Source of the DNA: Brevibacillus panacihumi W25
Lineage (GTDB): Bacteria > Bacillota > Bacilli > Brevibacillales > Brevibacillaceae
Direction: 5' to 3'
Length of the DNA: 64,000 bases
Assembly: GCF_000503775.1 (NCBI RefSeq)
Contig: NZ_KI629785.1
Coordinates: 496,001-560,000 of the forward strand
Shown in pieces: positions 19,514 through 30,746 of the stretch (positions are counted from its first letter, which is position 1; every line of letters begins with the position of its first letter). The position numbers were made by a program, and so were the translations under genes. Under the pieces are notes generated by a model. That model did not search any database, had not been told where the DNA came from, and was given only the letters and a program-made list of their open reading frames with translations.

Positions 19514-20251
19514 CTAGCTGCGGTCCGCCTCGACCGCTTGCACGATGCTCTCCCAAGCGGCCGCCGGGTCTTTCGCCGCGGTGACGGCGCGGCCGATTAC
19601 CAAATAGTCGCTGCCTAGTCTAAATGCCTGCTCTGGTGTCGTGATCCGTGTCTGGTCGCCTTGGTCAGTGCCAAGCGGTCGAATCCCCGGGGTAACGGTG
19701 ACAAAGGAGTCACCCAACGCTTTTTTGATCACAGGAATCTCCAGCGGAGATGCGACGACACCGTCCAAGCCTGCTGCCTTCGTCATTTTCGCGTAGTGAA
19801 GAACCACGTCCTCCACCTCTCCGGCAATGGCCAATTCGTCGTTCATCATCTGCTTCCCGGTCGAAGTCAGCATCGTCACGCCGATCAGCAAAGGAGCAGC
19901 AGCACCAGCTGCCGTTCCCTGCTCCAATCCCTCGCGTGCCGCCTGCATCATCGCGACGCCTCCGGCAGCATGGACATTCACCATATCCACGCCGTGGCGC
20001 GCAAGGCTGCGCATCGCGCCTTTTGCCGTATTGGGAATGTCATGCACCTTCAGGTCGACGAAGACCTTCAGTCCCAGCTCCTTCAGGTAATGAAACACGG
20101 CTGGTCCTTCAGCGTAAGTCAGCTCCATGCCGACCTTTACGTAGCGGATATGTCCCTGCAGAGAAGTCAGGCATTGCTTGACCTCTGCCAGTGTAGAAAA
20201 GTCGAGCGCGACGATCATGCGCTCACGAGTATCGATGGTTTCTGGTTTCAC
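19514..20251 (-). CDS. pyrF: orotidine 5'-phosphate decarboxylase
   Basis: 245 residues. It converts OMP to UMP. The catalytic motif FVDLKVHDIPNTAKGA (about 65-80) with the Lys of the Asp-Lys-Asp set is present, and GTDQGDQTRITTP near the C-terminus contains the phosphate-binding part. It follows pyrAB directly by 54 bases; pyrK and pyrD, which sit here in B. subtilis, are absent. Confidence 0.97.
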   Translation of the reverse strand: MKPETIDTRERMIVALDFSTLAEVKQCLTSLQGHIRYVKVGMELTYAEGPAVFHYLKELGLKVFVDLKVHDIPNTAKGAMRSLARHGVDMVNVHAAGGVAMMQAAREGLEQGTAAGAAAPLLIGVTMLTSTGKQMMNDELAIAGEVEDVVLHYAKMTKAAGLDGVVASPLEIPVIKKALGDSFVTVTPGIRPLGTDQGDQTRITTPEQAFRLGSDYLVIGRAVTAAKDPAAAWESIVQAVEADRS

Positions 20252-20305
20252 ACTGCCTCTCCCCTTTGATCCCCAGTCTGGTTTTACTCTATCTACACCT
20301 ATTTT

Positions 20306-23300
20306 TTAGATAGTTACGGCGATCTTCGCGCCTGCGCGCTGTGTCGGCATCGCTTCCGTAGAGAATGTGATGGTCTCCAGGACGTGCAGCAATGCTGTCG
20401 CAGTGTCTAGGGAAGTGAGGCAGACAGCCCCGTTCTCGACTGCTTCCCGGCGGATGCGGAATCCGTCGCGCTGCGGTGTTTTTCCTTTGGTCAGGGTGTT
20501 CAGCACGATGTTGGCTTCTCCGGTGTGAATCATGTCCAGCAGATTCGGAGTGCCTTCAGACAATTTGTTGACACGGGTGACAGAAAGGCCTGCCAGCTCC
20601 AGGTAATCGGCTGTGCCGGAAGTAGCCAGCAGCTTGAAGCCGAGCTTGCGGAAGCGTTTGACGATGGACAGCGCCTCTTCCTTGTCTTTGTCTGCAACGG
20701 TGACGAGCAGCGTACCCTGTGTCGGGATGTTCATGCCTGCTGCGATCAACCCTTTGTACAGCGCTTTTGCCAATGTGCTTTCGCGTCCCATGACTTCACC
20801 TGTCGATTTCATTTCCGGACCGAGTGTGATGTCTACGCGGCGCAGCTTGGCGAAGGAAAATACCGGCACTTTGACTGATACCATTTCCTCTTCCGGATGG
20901 TAGCCTGGCGTGAAGCCTTGTTCCACGATCGAGTGTCCGAGGATCGCCTTCGTCGCGATGTTTGCCATCGGAATGCCTGTCACTTTGGAGAGGAAAGGCA
21001 CGGTGCGGGAAGAGCGCGGATTGACTTCGATCACGTATGGACGGTCTTTGTAAATGACGAACTGGATGTTGAGCAAACCTTTGATCTGCAAGGCGCGGGC
21101 AATCTTCGTCGTCATCGCGATCAGTTCATCCTTGATCGCTTGGGTCAGGGATTGCGGTGGGTATACCGCGATCGAGTCGCCGGAGTGGACACCTGCCCGT
21201 TCGATATGCTCCATGATTCCCGGAATCAGCACATTTTCACCATCGCAGATCGCGTCTACTTCCGCTTCGATCCCGACCATGTAACGGTCTACCAGCACCG
21301 GATGATCCGGGTTGATTTTTACTGCCTGCTCCATGTATTCAAGCAGTTCAGGCTGATTGTAGACGATCTCCATCGCACGTCCCCCGAGTACGTAGGATGG
21401 ACGTACCAGAACCGGGAAGCCCAGTCCTTCAGCCGCTACTACTGCTTCCTCCACCGAAGTGACGGTCTTTCCAGGGGGCTGCGCAATATCCAGGCTGCGC
21501 AGGAGCGCTTCGAATTTCTCACGGTTCTCAGCTGCGTCGATGTTCTCCAGGCTGGTGCCGAGGATTTTGATGCCGCGAGCAGCCAGCTTGTCTGCCAGGT
21601 TGATTGCCGTTTGCCCGCCAAACTGGACGATGACTCCTTCAGGCTTTTCTACATCCAGGATGTTCATCACGTCTTCGATGTAGAGCGGCTCGAAGTACAG
21701 ACGGTCCGAGGTATTGAAGTCAGTAGAGACGGTCTCCGGGTTGTTGTTGATGATGACCGCTTCATAGCCTGCTTCTTTCAGCGCCCATACAGCATGCACG
21801 GTCGCGTAGTCGAACTCGATCCCTTGACCGATGCGGATCGGACCGGAGCCCAGAACGACGACGCGTTTTTTGCCCGTCTCGATGCGCTCGTCTTCTACCT
21901 CGTAGCTGGAGTAGTAGTACGGTGTCTGCGCTTCGAATTCTGCCGCGCAAGTATCTACCATTTTGTACACTGGTACGTAGCCATGCGCTTGGCGCTGCTC
22001 GCGCACTTCCTCTTCGGAAAGTCCGGCAAGCTCGGCGATTTTGCGATCGGTATAGCCCATGCGTTTGGCTTCATACAGCTTTTCTGCTGTCAGACCTTCT
22101 TCTAGCACCGCTTCAAAGGATACCATTTTATGGAATTTATTCAGGAAGAATAGGTCAATTTTCGTCAGGTCATGCAGTTGTTCGATCGTCCAGCCACGAC
22201 GCAGCGCTTCCGCCAGGAGGAACAGGCGCTCATCGTCTGCCGCGATCAGTCTTGCTGTCATCTCCTCGTCCGAGATCTCTTTTGCCTCTTTAATCTCGAT
22301 GTGGTAGCTGCCGATTTCCAGGGAGCGGATCGCCTTCATGATCGATTCTTCGAAGGTACGTCCGATTGCCATGACTTCGCCGGTAGCCTTCATTTGCGTA
22401 CCCAGCTTGCGGTTGGCGGACTGGAATTTATCGAACGGCCAGCGCGGGATTTTGCTTACCACGTAGTCGAGGGTCGGCTCGAAGCAAGCGTAGGTTTGTC
22501 CGGTCACCGGATTTTTCAATTCATCCAGGGTGTAGCCGATTGCGATCTTGGCAGCCATTTTGGCGATTGGGTAGCCTGTTGCTTTGGAAGCCAATGCAGA
22601 CGAACGGCTCACGCGCGGGTTTACCTCGATGACATAGTATTGGAAGCTGTGCGGATCGAGCGCGTATTGCACGTTGCAGCCGCCCTCGATGCCCAGTGCG
22701 CGAATGATGTTCAGCGCGGAGGAGCGCAGCATTTGGTATTCACGATCAGACAGGGTCTGGCTCGGTGCCACGACGATAGAGTCACCTGTGTGCACCCCTA
22801 CCGGATCGATGTTCTCCATGTTGCAGACGACGATGCAGTTGTCATTGGCGTCGCGCATTACTTCGTATTCGATTTCCTTCATGCCGGCGATGCTTTTCTC
22901 GATGAGACATTGTGTGATCGGGGAGTATTTCAGCCCGCTTGCGACGATCTCGCGCAGCGTTTCCTCGTCATCGCAGATCCCGCCGCCAGTACCGCCCAGC
23001 GTGTAGGCAGGACGCACGATGATCGGATAGCCGATCTCATTGGCAAAGTCGACTGCTTCCTCTACGGTGCTGACGATCACGGATTCCGGCACAGGCTCGC
23101 CCAGCTCGTTCATCAAAGCGCGGAACAGTTCGCGGTCTTCCGCTTTCTTGATCGATTCCAGCTTGGTGCCGAGCAGCTTGACATTTTCCTGTTCCAGGAT
23201 GCCTGCTTCTGCCAGAGCAACTGCCATGTTCAAGCCCGTTTGTCCCCCGAGAGTCGGCAGGAGGCCATCCGGCTTTTCCTGGCGGATGACACGCGCGACG

Positions 23301-23518
23301 AACTCGGGCGTGATCGGTTCGATGTAGACTTTGTCCGCCATGTTGGTGTCGGTCATGATCGTTGCCGGGTTGGAGTTGATCAGGACGACCTCCATCCCTT
23401 CTTCCTTCAAAGCTTCGCAGGCTTGTGTACCCGCATAGTCAAATTCGGCGGCTTGCCCGATCACGATCGGACCGGAACCGATCACGAGGATTTTTTTCAG
23501 ATCAGCGTGTTTTGGCAT
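20306..23518 (-). CDS. pyrAB: carbamoyl-phosphate synthase large subunit
   Basis: 1070 residues, normal for CarB. Two tandem ATP-grasp halves: [20 protein letters not shown] opens the first and [19 protein letters not shown] the second (about 555). An allosteric MGS-like domain follows, ending near IAVTI. It makes carbamoyl phosphate from bicarbonate, ATP and ammonia passed from PyrAA. Start ATG with AAGGAGG 8 bases upstream lies inside the end of pyrAA (17-base overlap). Confidence 0.97.
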   Translation of the reverse strand: MPKHADLKKILVIGSGPIVIGQAAEFDYAGTQACEALKEEGMEVVLINSNPATIMTDTNMADKVYIEPITPEFVARVIRQEKPDGLLPTLGGQTGLNMAVALAEAGILEQENVKLLGTKLESIKKAEDRELFRALMNELGEPVPESVIVSTVEEAVDFANEIGYPIIVRPAYTLGGTGGGICDDEETLREIVASGLKYSPITQCLIEKSIAGMKEIEYEVMRDANDNCIVVCNMENIDPVGVHTGDSIVVAPSQTLSDREYQMLRSSALNIIRALGIEGGCNVQYALDPHSFQYYVIEVNPRVSRSSALASKATGYPIAKMAAKIAIGYTLDELKNPVTGQTYACFEPTLDYVVSKIPRWPFDKFQSANRKLGTQMKATGEVMAIGRTFEESIMKAIRSLEIGSYHIEIKEAKEISDEEMTARLIAADDERLFLLAEALRRGWTIEQLHDLTKIDLFFLNKFHKMVSFEAVLEEGLTAEKLYEAKRMGYTDRKIAELAGLSEEEVREQRQAHGYVPVYKMVDTCAAEFEAQTPYYYSSYEVEDERIETGKKRVVVLGSGPIRIGQGIEFDYATVHAVWALKEAGYEAVIINNNPETVSTDFNTSDRLYFEPLYIEDVMNILDVEKPEGVIVQFGGQTAINLADKLAARGIKILGTSLENIDAAENREKFEALLRSLDIAQPPGKTVTSVEEAVVAAEGLGFPVLVRPSYVLGGRAMEIVYNQPELLEYMEQAVKINPDHPVLVDRYMVGIEAEVDAICDGENVLIPGIMEHIERAGVHSGDSIAVYPPQSLTQAIKDELIAMTTKIARALQIKGLLNIQFVIYKDRPYVIEVNPRSSRTVPFLSKVTGIPMANIATKAILGHSIVEQGFTPGYHPEEEMVSVKVPVFSFAKLRRVDITLGPEMKSTGEVMGRESTLAKALYKGLIAAGMNIPTQGTLLVTVADKDKEEALSIVKRFRKLGFKLLATSGTADYLELAGLSVTRVNKLSEGTPNLLDMIHTGEANIVLNTLTKGKTPQRDGFRIRREAVENGAVCLTSLDTATALLHVLETITFSTEAMPTQRAGAKIAVTI

Positions 23519-24599
23519 GGGTTTTCTCCTCCTTAGCGGTATCCATCATGGCAAGAAACTGGTCGAACAGATAGCCGGAATCATAGGGGCCAGGGGCCGC
23601 TTCCGGGTGGTACTGCACAGAGAAGGCGTTTTTCGCTGCGTTGCGCACACCCTCAATCGTTCCGTCGTTGAGTGCGATATGTGTAATTTCCAGCTCGGTT
23701 CCTACTAGTGATTCTTCTTTGATAGCGTAGCTGTGGTTCTGGGAGGTAATGTACGTGCGTCCGGTCGCCAGTTCTTTTACCGGATGGTTCCCTCCGCGAT
23801 GTCCGAATTTCAGCTTCATGGAGTCGGCTCCAGAAGCCAGCGCGAACAACTGATGTCCCAGGCAGATGCCGAACAGCGGGTATTCACCCAAAATGTCGCG
23901 GATCATCTCGACGGCTTGCGGCACGTCCTTGGGATCCCCAGGGCCATTGGACAAGAGGATGCCGTCTGGCTGGATGCGGCGAATCTCTTCTGCCGTCACA
24001 TTGTATGGCACAACCACCACGTCGCAGTTGCGCTTGGTCAGTTCGCGCAGAATGCCGTGCTTGGAGCCAAAGTCCACCAGCACCACGCGATGTCCGGTGC
24101 CAGGGCAGCTGAATACGCTCTTGGTCGAGACGCGCGATACCTGATCGGTCATCAGCGGCGTGGCTTGCAGGGAGGCGACCAGCTCTGCCAGCGGGGCGTC
24201 ACTTGTCGTAATCATCCCTTTCAAGGTGCCGTGGTAACGGATTTTTCTCGTCAGCATCCGCGTATCGATGCCAGAGATGCCGGGAATATCGTAGGTTTTG
24301 AGCAGCTCATCCAGGGTTTGGGTGTTGCGCCAGTTGCTTGGCATCTCGCAATGCTCGCGAACAACAAACCCGTGGATATGCGGGCGAACCGCTTCGAAAT
24401 CATCGCGGTTGATCCCGTAATTGCCGATCAGCGGGTAGGTCATGGTCACGATTTGTCCGCAATAGGACGGATCGGACAGCACCTCTTGATAACCAGTCAA
24501 TCCGGTGTTGAACACCACTTCTCCGCTCGTTTCCTTCGTCGCACCAAACGCGCTGCCGATGAATTCTGTTCCGTCTTCCAAGATCAGTCTTGCACGCAT
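23502..24599 (-). CDS. pyrAA: carbamoyl-phosphate synthase small subunit
   Basis: 365 residues. A CPSase small-chain domain (residues 1-130) is followed by a class I glutamine amidotransferase with nucleophile Cys in [12 protein letters not shown] (about 243-254) and the His-Glu pair in [12 protein letters not shown]. It releases ammonia from glutamine for PyrAB. Overlap with pyrAB indicates coupled translation. Confidence 0.97.
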   Translation of the reverse strand: MRARLILEDGTEFIGSAFGATKETSGEVVFNTGLTGYQEVLSDPSYCGQIVTMTYPLIGNYGINRDDFEAVRPHIHGFVVREHCEMPSNWRNTQTLDELLKTYDIPGISGIDTRMLTRKIRYHGTLKGMITTSDAPLAELVASLQATPLMTDQVSRVSTKSVFSCPGTGHRVVLVDFGSKHGILRELTKRNCDVVVVPYNVTAEEIRRIQPDGILLSNGPGDPKDVPQAVEMIRDILGEYPLFGICLGHQLFALASGADSMKLKFGHRGGNHPVKELATGRTYITSQNHSYAIKEESLVGTELEITHIALNDGTIEGVRNAAKNAFSVQYHPEAAPGPYDSGYLFDQFLAMMDTAKEEKTHAKTR

Positions 24600-24654
24600 C
24601 TCTTGTTCCTCCTCCGTAATCGCTCCTGTTGTCTTGCCATCGAAGTCTCTCTCT

Positions 24655-25953
24655 TCAGAACGTTTCTTTTTTGGGCGCCTCTTGATACACGATCTTGCCG
24701 TCTACCAGTGTCAGGATCGGCCAGCCCTTGCACGCCCAACCGCTAAATGGCGTATTGGTTCCTTTGCTCGCAAAGGTACTTGGATCTATGGTTTTTTCCG
24801 TTGTCAGGTCAATCACGGTCAGGTCTGCCGGTGCACCTACCTCCAGGCGGCCATATGGCAGTCCAAATGCTTGCGCCGGTTTTACGGTCAGCAGCTCCAC
24901 CAACTTTTGCAATGTCAGCTCACCGGTCTCTACCAGATGGGTGTAGAGCAGCGGGAAGGCTGTCTCCAGGCCGACGATTCCGAATGGGGCACGGTCGATG
25001 CCGTTTGCCTTTTCCTCTGCCGTATGCGGTGCGTGGTCTGTCGCGATCATATCGATGGTGCCGTCCTTCAGCCCGGCGATCAGCGCAGCGCGGTCCTCGC
25101 GGGAGCGCAGCGGCGGATTCATCTTCCAGTTGGTATCCAGGTTCTCCGGAATATCCTCGTCGCACAAGAGCAGGTGATGCGGGGTTACCTCGCAGGTCAC
25201 ATTCACGCCCGCTCTTTTGCCGTCGCGCACCAGGCGCACCGACTCTTTCGCGCTGATGTGGCATACATGGTAGTGAACGCCTGTCTGCTCTGCCAGCAGA
25301 ATGTCGCGTCCGACATGGATGGACTCGGACTCGGACGGGATGCCAGGCAAGCCGTGACGTGCTGCTACGACTCCGTCATGCAAGGCGCTGCCCGGGATCA
25401 ACAGATCGTCATCCTCGCAGTGCGCTACGATGGAGAGGCCCAGCTCCTGTGCTGCTTTCATCGCTTTTTTCATCATGGCGGTCGATTGGACGCCGACGCC
25501 GTCATCGGTCAGGGCGAAGATGCCCGCTTCCTTTAATGCCGCGAAATCCGTCAATTCTTTCCCCAATTGGCGAACCGTAATCGCGCCATACGGGATGACC
25601 CGCGCCTTGCCTGCTTCTTTGGCTTTTTCGAGAATATAGGTGACCGTCTCGACGCTGTCGATGGAAGGTCGGGTGTTGGGCATGCAGGCGATGGTTGTAA
25701 ATCCGCCGCGAACTGCTGCCGCAGCACCTGTCGCAATGGTTTCTTTTTGTTCAAATCCAGGCTCGCGCAAATGCACGTGTACATCGACTAATCCTGTGCT
25801 GATCATTCCCCCGTTGCAATCGACCCACTCATGTCCTTCGCGTGGGATGGACTCTCCTATCGCTGCAATTCGTCCGTCTTCTACTAAAATTTCGACAGGT
25901 GCCAGTTGTCCGTCTTGATTGATCAGTTTGCCGTTGCCAAGGATGATACCCAT
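24655..25953 (-). CDS. pyrC: dihydroorotase
   Basis: 432 residues, the class I type of Bacillales. Zn-binding DVHVHLREPG (about 57-66) and later His and Asp residues (ATDHAPHT) are intact. It cyclises carbamoyl aspartate to dihydroorotate. The ATG lies inside the end of pyrB (31-base overlap) with AAGGGAG 9 bases upstream. Confidence 0.97.
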   Translation of the reverse strand: MGIILGNGKLINQDGQLAPVEILVEDGRIAAIGESIPREGHEWVDCNGGMISTGLVDVHVHLREPGFEQKETIATGAAAAVRGGFTTIACMPNTRPSIDSVETVTYILEKAKEAGKARVIPYGAITVRQLGKELTDFAALKEAGIFALTDDGVGVQSTAMMKKAMKAAQELGLSIVAHCEDDDLLIPGSALHDGVVAARHGLPGIPSESESIHVGRDILLAEQTGVHYHVCHISAKESVRLVRDGKRAGVNVTCEVTPHHLLLCDEDIPENLDTNWKMNPPLRSREDRAALIAGLKDGTIDMIATDHAPHTAEEKANGIDRAPFGIVGLETAFPLLYTHLVETGELTLQKLVELLTVKPAQAFGLPYGRLEVGAPADLTVIDLTTEKTIDPSTFASKGTNTPFSGWACKGWPILTLVDGKIVYQEAPKKETF

Positions 25954-26867
25954 GTCATTTCGCTCCCTTTCAGCAATGTTTCCAGTACGGCCATGCGCAC
26001 TGCTACTCCATTGGTTACTTGTTTTTGGATCAGTGAGGTTTTGCTTTCTACGAGGTTGGTATCGATCTCTACACCGCGATTGACCGGTGCCGGATGCATG
26101 ATGACCGCGCCTGCCTTCATCATCTTCGCTCGCTCCAGCGTCAGGCCGTGTTTTTGGTGGTACTCTTCTTTGGAGATGTAGAGCGCTTCTGAATGCCTCT
26201 CCAGCTGGACACGCAGCATCATGACTACGTCCGCGGTCTGGATCGCTTCATCGATCTCGACGATTTTGACGCCGTCTGGAATCTGCGCCGGTTGCGGCAT
26301 CATCGTGGTCGGTCCGCTGAGCAAGAGCTTCACGCCCATTTTCGGCAGCGCGTGCAGATGGGAACCTAATACACGGCTGTGACGCAAATCCCCAATGATG
26401 GCGACAGTCAGCCCTTCCAGTCTTCCGAACTGCTGTTTCATGGTCAGCATGTCGAGCAGACATTGCGTCGGATGTTCGTTCGTACCGTCCCCCGCGTTGA
26501 TCAGGTGCAGGTCCACACTCTCTGCCAACTCTTGAAGCAAGCCTTCCTTTTTCGTGCGGATGACCGCTGCTTCCACCCCCATCGCTTCGAGTGTGCGCAG
26601 CGTATCGTAGACCGTCTCCCCTTTCACCGAAGAGGAGGTCTCCGGGATAAAGTTCAACACGTGAGCCCCAAGACGTTTTTGCGCGACTTCAAAGGAAAAG
26701 CGCGTGCGCGTGCTCGCCTCAAAAAACAGGTTGGCGACAAAGCGGCCTCGCAGAATCTCTGCTTGCTCACCCGGGCGTTTCGCCCAGTATTCTCCGCGTT
26801 CCAAAAGCTGTGCCATCTGTTCTCTGCTCAAATCCGACAGGCCAATCAAGTGCCGAGTCTTGTTCAT
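25923..26867 (-). CDS. pyrB: aspartate carbamoyltransferase catalytic chain
   Basis: 314 residues. The carbamoyl phosphate site STRTRFSFE (about 53-61) and HPTQCLLD (about 131-138) are intact. No regulatory chain (pyrI) is present, as in other Bacillales. It is the first biosynthetic gene after the permease and is preceded by the third PyrR attenuator. Confidence 0.97.
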   Translation of the reverse strand: MNKTRHLIGLSDLSREQMAQLLERGEYWAKRPGEQAEILRGRFVANLFFEASTRTRFSFEVAQKRLGAHVLNFIPETSSSVKGETVYDTLRTLEAMGVEAAVIRTKKEGLLQELAESVDLHLINAGDGTNEHPTQCLLDMLTMKQQFGRLEGLTVAIIGDLRHSRVLGSHLHALPKMGVKLLLSGPTTMMPQPAQIPDGVKIVEIDEAIQTADVVMMLRVQLERHSEALYISKEEYHQKHGLTLERAKMMKAGAVIMHPAPVNRGVEIDTNLVESKTSLIQKQVTNGVAVRMAVLETLLKGSEMTWVSSLATAN

Positions 26868-26900
26868 CGTGTATCCCTCCGTATGATCTGTTCTGTCCAG

Positions 26901-27018
26901 AAAAAAAGCTTCTCGTCATCCGGTGCCGTGTGGGCAGGCGTAGACAAGAAGCTGCGATTCTGTCTGCAGGCAGACAGGAGAAAACAGCGTTCATCAGCCT
27001 TGCCAGCCTCACGGGACC
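26901..27018 (-). promoter_or_regulatory. PyrR attenuator 3 (pyrP-pyrB)
   Basis: On the minus strand the PyrR loop reads GGTCCCGTGAGGCT (27018-27005), a match to ARUCCNGNGAGGYU. Downstream a terminator stem AGCTTCTTGTC / GACGAGAAGCT (26953-26943 and 26917-26907) is followed by seven T. PyrR with UMP favours the terminator. Confidence 0.88.
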
Positions 27019-27048
27019 GGGTTAAAGGTTCTGAAACGTGTTGGATAT

Positions 27049-28395
27049 TTATGCGTCTTGGGATGGGGTTGCTTCTCCCATCGCCGATTCCTTGCCTGGC
27101 AAGATCAGATGCAGGATGATCCCCAGGAAGGTAGATAAGGCGATGTTGTCGATGGCAACATGGCTCAGAAAGCCTTCCATTCCCTCAAAGCTGATTTTGT
27201 AGCCGCCGATCCCGGTAACCAGGATGACTGCCGCGATAATCATATTGCGTTTGTTTTCAAAACTGATCTTGTTGTCCACATACATCCGCAAGCCTTGTGC
27301 GGCGATAATCCCGAACAGGATAACGGAGACACCGCCGAGCACCGGAGTCGGAATGCTCATCAGCAAGGTGTTGATTTTGCCGGAGAAGGCGAACAGGATG
27401 GCGAAAACGGCTGCCAATCCGATCACGACTCTACTATAGACGCGTGTGATCGCCAGAACTCCGATATTCTCTCCATACGTAGTCGCTGGAGGTCCGCCCA
27501 AGAGAGCGGCCAGGGAGGTTGCAACCCCGTCCCCAAACAAGCTGCGGTGCAGACCCGGATCTTTCATCAGGTCGCGATCCATGACCTTGCTCGTCACCAG
27601 CAGATGTCCCAAGTGCTCAGCCAAGGTAACGAATGCTACAGGAGCGATGATGAGGGCGGAGATCCAAGCCGATGGGTTGCCGATGGCTGCTGCTACTTCT
27701 GCAAATTTGAAGTTCTGTGTAAACAGTTCATGTACGCCGACAAACCACTTTGCTTCTGCCACTTTTTGCAGGTCGATGAGATCTGGGTGGCGCAAGAGCG
27801 TGTAGAGATAGCCTACGATAATGCCGATCAGGATCGGGATCAGGGCAAAGAATCCGCGCAGCACTACAGCTGCCAGCACGGTTACCAGAATTGTAACCAA
27901 GGAGATTTCAATGGAAGTAAGGGAGATCACAGATACATTATCGACGGTAACCTTTGTGGCCATATCTACGGCCACCCCAGCGAGGCTGAGCCCGATCACC
28001 ACGATTACCGAAGCGATGACGACCGGAGGCAATACACGATCCAGCCATTTTACCCCGGCCTTCTTCACGATGCCTGCCACGATCATGTAGATGATCCCGG
28101 AGAGGAAGCAGCCCAGCAAGGCTGTTCCAAATCCGTACGCCTTGCTCACCATGATAATGGGTCCGATAAAAGCGAAGGAGGAGCCTAGATAGTTCGGCAG
28201 CTTTCCTTTTGTTATCCAGAGGAAGAGCAGTGTCCCAATCCCGCTGGTAAATAGGGCTGTAGCCGGATCAAGTCCTGTCAGAATCGGTACCAGTACCGTC
28301 GACCCAAACATCGCAAACAGATGTTGGATGCTGAGCGGGAACAGCTTCGATAATTTCGGTGTCTCATGCACGTCAATGTAGTTCTTCTCGTTCAT
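27049..28395 (-). CDS. pyrP: uracil permease
   Basis: 448 residues, nucleobase:cation symporter-2 family, with about 12-14 membrane segments. The family segment GLLTTY-type region reads LLGGPPATTYGENIGVLAITRVYSR (about 296-320). It imports uracil for salvage. Lying between pyrR and pyrB with an attenuator on each side, it is under PyrR control. Confidence 0.95.
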   Translation of the reverse strand: MNEKNYIDVHETPKLSKLFPLSIQHLFAMFGSTVLVPILTGLDPATALFTSGIGTLLFLWITKGKLPNYLGSSFAFIGPIIMVSKAYGFGTALLGCFLSGIIYMIVAGIVKKAGVKWLDRVLPPVVIASVIVVIGLSLAGVAVDMATKVTVDNVSVISLTSIEISLVTILVTVLAAVVLRGFFALIPILIGIIVGYLYTLLRHPDLIDLQKVAEAKWFVGVHELFTQNFKFAEVAAAIGNPSAWISALIIAPVAFVTLAEHLGHLLVTSKVMDRDLMKDPGLHRSLFGDGVATSLAALLGGPPATTYGENIGVLAITRVYSRVVIGLAAVFAILFAFSGKINTLLMSIPTPVLGGVSVILFGIIAAQGLRMYVDNKISFENKRNMIIAAVILVTGIGGYKISFEGMEGFLSHVAIDNIALSTFLGIILHLILPGKESAMGEATPSQDA

Positions 28396-28454
28396 TTCTT
28401 GACTCTCCCCTGTTATGTCTTGTCTTTATCATTCTCTTTCTCGTTGGCGGCAAA

Positions 28455-28542
28455 CAAAAAACCTCTTTGTGAGCGCACAAAGAGGCCAGCCTTTCCTTCA
28501 GACACAGGAAGGTAGTCTGCCTCTTGCCGATCTCACGGGATC
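28455..28542 (-). promoter_or_regulatory. PyrR attenuator 2 (pyrR-pyrP)
   Basis: PyrR loop GATCCCGTGAGATC (28542-28529, minus strand), then terminator stem CCTCTTTGT / ACAAAGAGG (28485-28477, 28470-28462) followed by TTTTTTG. The loop differs from the consensus by A instead of G in the last GGYU part. Confidence 0.85.
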
Positions 28543-28567
28543 GTTTTTAAAGAGGAATATGTTCTTT

Positions 28568-29272
<705 letters not shown>

Positions 29273-29298
29273 TTAAAAGGTTCCATTCGTCATGTAGG

Positions 29299-29327
29299 AT
29301 TATGTCATAATCCAGGACGGGTGTCAA
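29299..29327 (-). promoter_or_regulatory. sigma-A promoter of the pyr operon
   Basis: TTGACA (29327-29322), 17-base spacer, CATAAT (29304-29299). A perfect 17-bp palindrome GGATTATGACATAATCC (29313-29297) covers the -10 box. The PyrR leader starts about 30 bases downstream. Confidence 0.85.
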
Positions 29328-29351
29328 TGAAAAATCGACAATCAGAGAGAA

Positions 29352-30701
29352 TCACTTGTCCCAATAGACTTCGATCCATTCAGGCAAATAGTTGGCGTAA
29401 TAGCCGATATTCCCGGTAACATGACGGATCAGCTCAACTTCTTCCCCTCCTTTATCCAGGTAGAGCGAGCCGTGGCCGGCAGCGTCCAGTCTGACAAAGA
29501 GAAGCTGCTCGCCGTCTTGTGATGGAGACGGAAACGTATCTGCCGTGTGCTCACTCCCTTTCGTGACCTGTGCAGCCTTTCCATCTTTACCTCGCATCCA
29601 AATCCGTTGGCCGGGAACCATGACTTTCTCCGGCTCGTAGTGATACTCTTTTGCCAATCCTCTAGTGAAGAACAGGCGATGCGGGGACTCTTTTGTCCAG
29701 ACAGGAAAAGACTCCACCTGTCCCTTCTCCCCTTCGAAGGTCAGCTTCCCTTGACGGTCGACTACTTTCACTTGCTTGTTCTGTGTCGCCATCCGATCTG
29801 AGCCGTCGATCCAGGCAAGCTGGCTGCTGTCAGGCGACCAGCTCATCCACTCCGCGTAGGCCAAGCCTGTACCCAAATCCAGCGGCTTTTGCTTTGGCTG
29901 GCTGAGATCAAATAATTGGACAGGCACACCATCGGCTGACAACGAAGCCGAGTTGTACTGCACATAGTACGCGACCTGTTTGCCGTCTGGCGATACCTGC
30001 AAGGCCTTCGCTGCCCAGCCATAGATCTCTTCCCCCGCTTTTGGCGAATCGGCAATGGCGTAACTCGCTACCGTTTTTCCTGCCAAATCCCGCAGGCTTA
30101 GGGTCATGGGGCGATCTTTTTCTACCGGAAGCGAGACGAGAAATTGCTTTGCGTCCGGCATCCAGGCGAAATCGACGAAATCCGCCTTGACCGTTCTGAT
30201 GATGCTGACGGTATTGTCCTCGTTCATCTGTGCTGTAACGAAGGATGTTTCCGTTTCAGTATTGGTACTGTTTGCTGCACCAGCAACATAGGCGAACTGA
30301 TTGGTGATCGGGGACCATTTCGGCTTCTCCACGATTGGCCTCTCATCGATCTGCAAGGAAGTGCTTCCATCCTTGCTCACTGCCCAAAGATACCCTTTGG
30401 TGTAGTACGAGTCCCCATCTGGATATTTCATAAATAAAAGCCAGTGCCCATCACTGGACCAACCGATAATTTCACTGATCCCCTCCTTGGTCACCTGAAC
30501 GGGCTTGCTTTTCTTGTCTGGCCCATTCAGCATCCAAAGCTGCTGGTTGCTGGTAAAGGCAATCTGTGCCGGCACCGTGACCGGATTGACCCGTTCTGGC
30601 AGTGGCTGCGTTTCTGCAGCCAGGACCCCGGCACTGCTTCCCTGACTCCATAGACTCGCCGCCAATGCAATTCCTGAAAATACTTTCATCATGGATAACA
30701 A
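29352..30701 (-). CDS. secreted TolB/WD40-like beta-propeller protein
   Basis: About 449 residues. A signal peptide (MMKVFSGIALAASLWSQGSSAGVLA) is followed by repeated TolB-type blades such as QIAFTSNQQLWMLNG, WSSDGHWLLFMKYPDG, WSPDSSQLAWIDGSD and PSPSQDGEQLLFVRLD. It is probably exported and forms a propeller for protein or ligand binding. The TTG at 30699-30701 has AGGAGG 8 bases upstream and is preferred; ATG codons lie 3 and 4 codons in. It sits between the pyr promoter and a divergent racemase-like gene. Confidence 0.72.
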   Translation of the reverse strand: MLSMMKVFSGIALAASLWSQGSSAGVLAAETQPLPERVNPVTVPAQIAFTSNQQLWMLNGPDKKSKPVQVTKEGISEIIGWSSDGHWLLFMKYPDGDSYYTKGYLWAVSKDGSTSLQIDERPIVEKPKWSPITNQFAYVAGAANSTNTETETSFVTAQMNEDNTVSIIRTVKADFVDFAWMPDAKQFLVSLPVEKDRPMTLSLRDLAGKTVASYAIADSPKAGEEIYGWAAKALQVSPDGKQVAYYVQYNSASLSADGVPVQLFDLSQPKQKPLDLGTGLAYAEWMSWSPDSSQLAWIDGSDRMATQNKQVKVVDRQGKLTFEGEKGQVESFPVWTKESPHRLFFTRGLAKEYHYEPEKVMVPGQRIWMRGKDGKAAQVTKGSEHTADTFPSPSQDGEQLLFVRLDAAGHGSLYLDKGGEEVELIRHVTGNIGYYANYLPEWIEVYWDK

Positions 30702-30746
30702 CTTGCTCTCCTCCTCTTTCCTGCCTTTCTCGCCTATTATTCGCAA

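Noticed and set aside
20897..23536. Two long plus-strand frames of 402 and 454 codons
   Set aside because: They are antisense to pyrAB, a high-confidence gene; the codon bias of pyrAB explains them.
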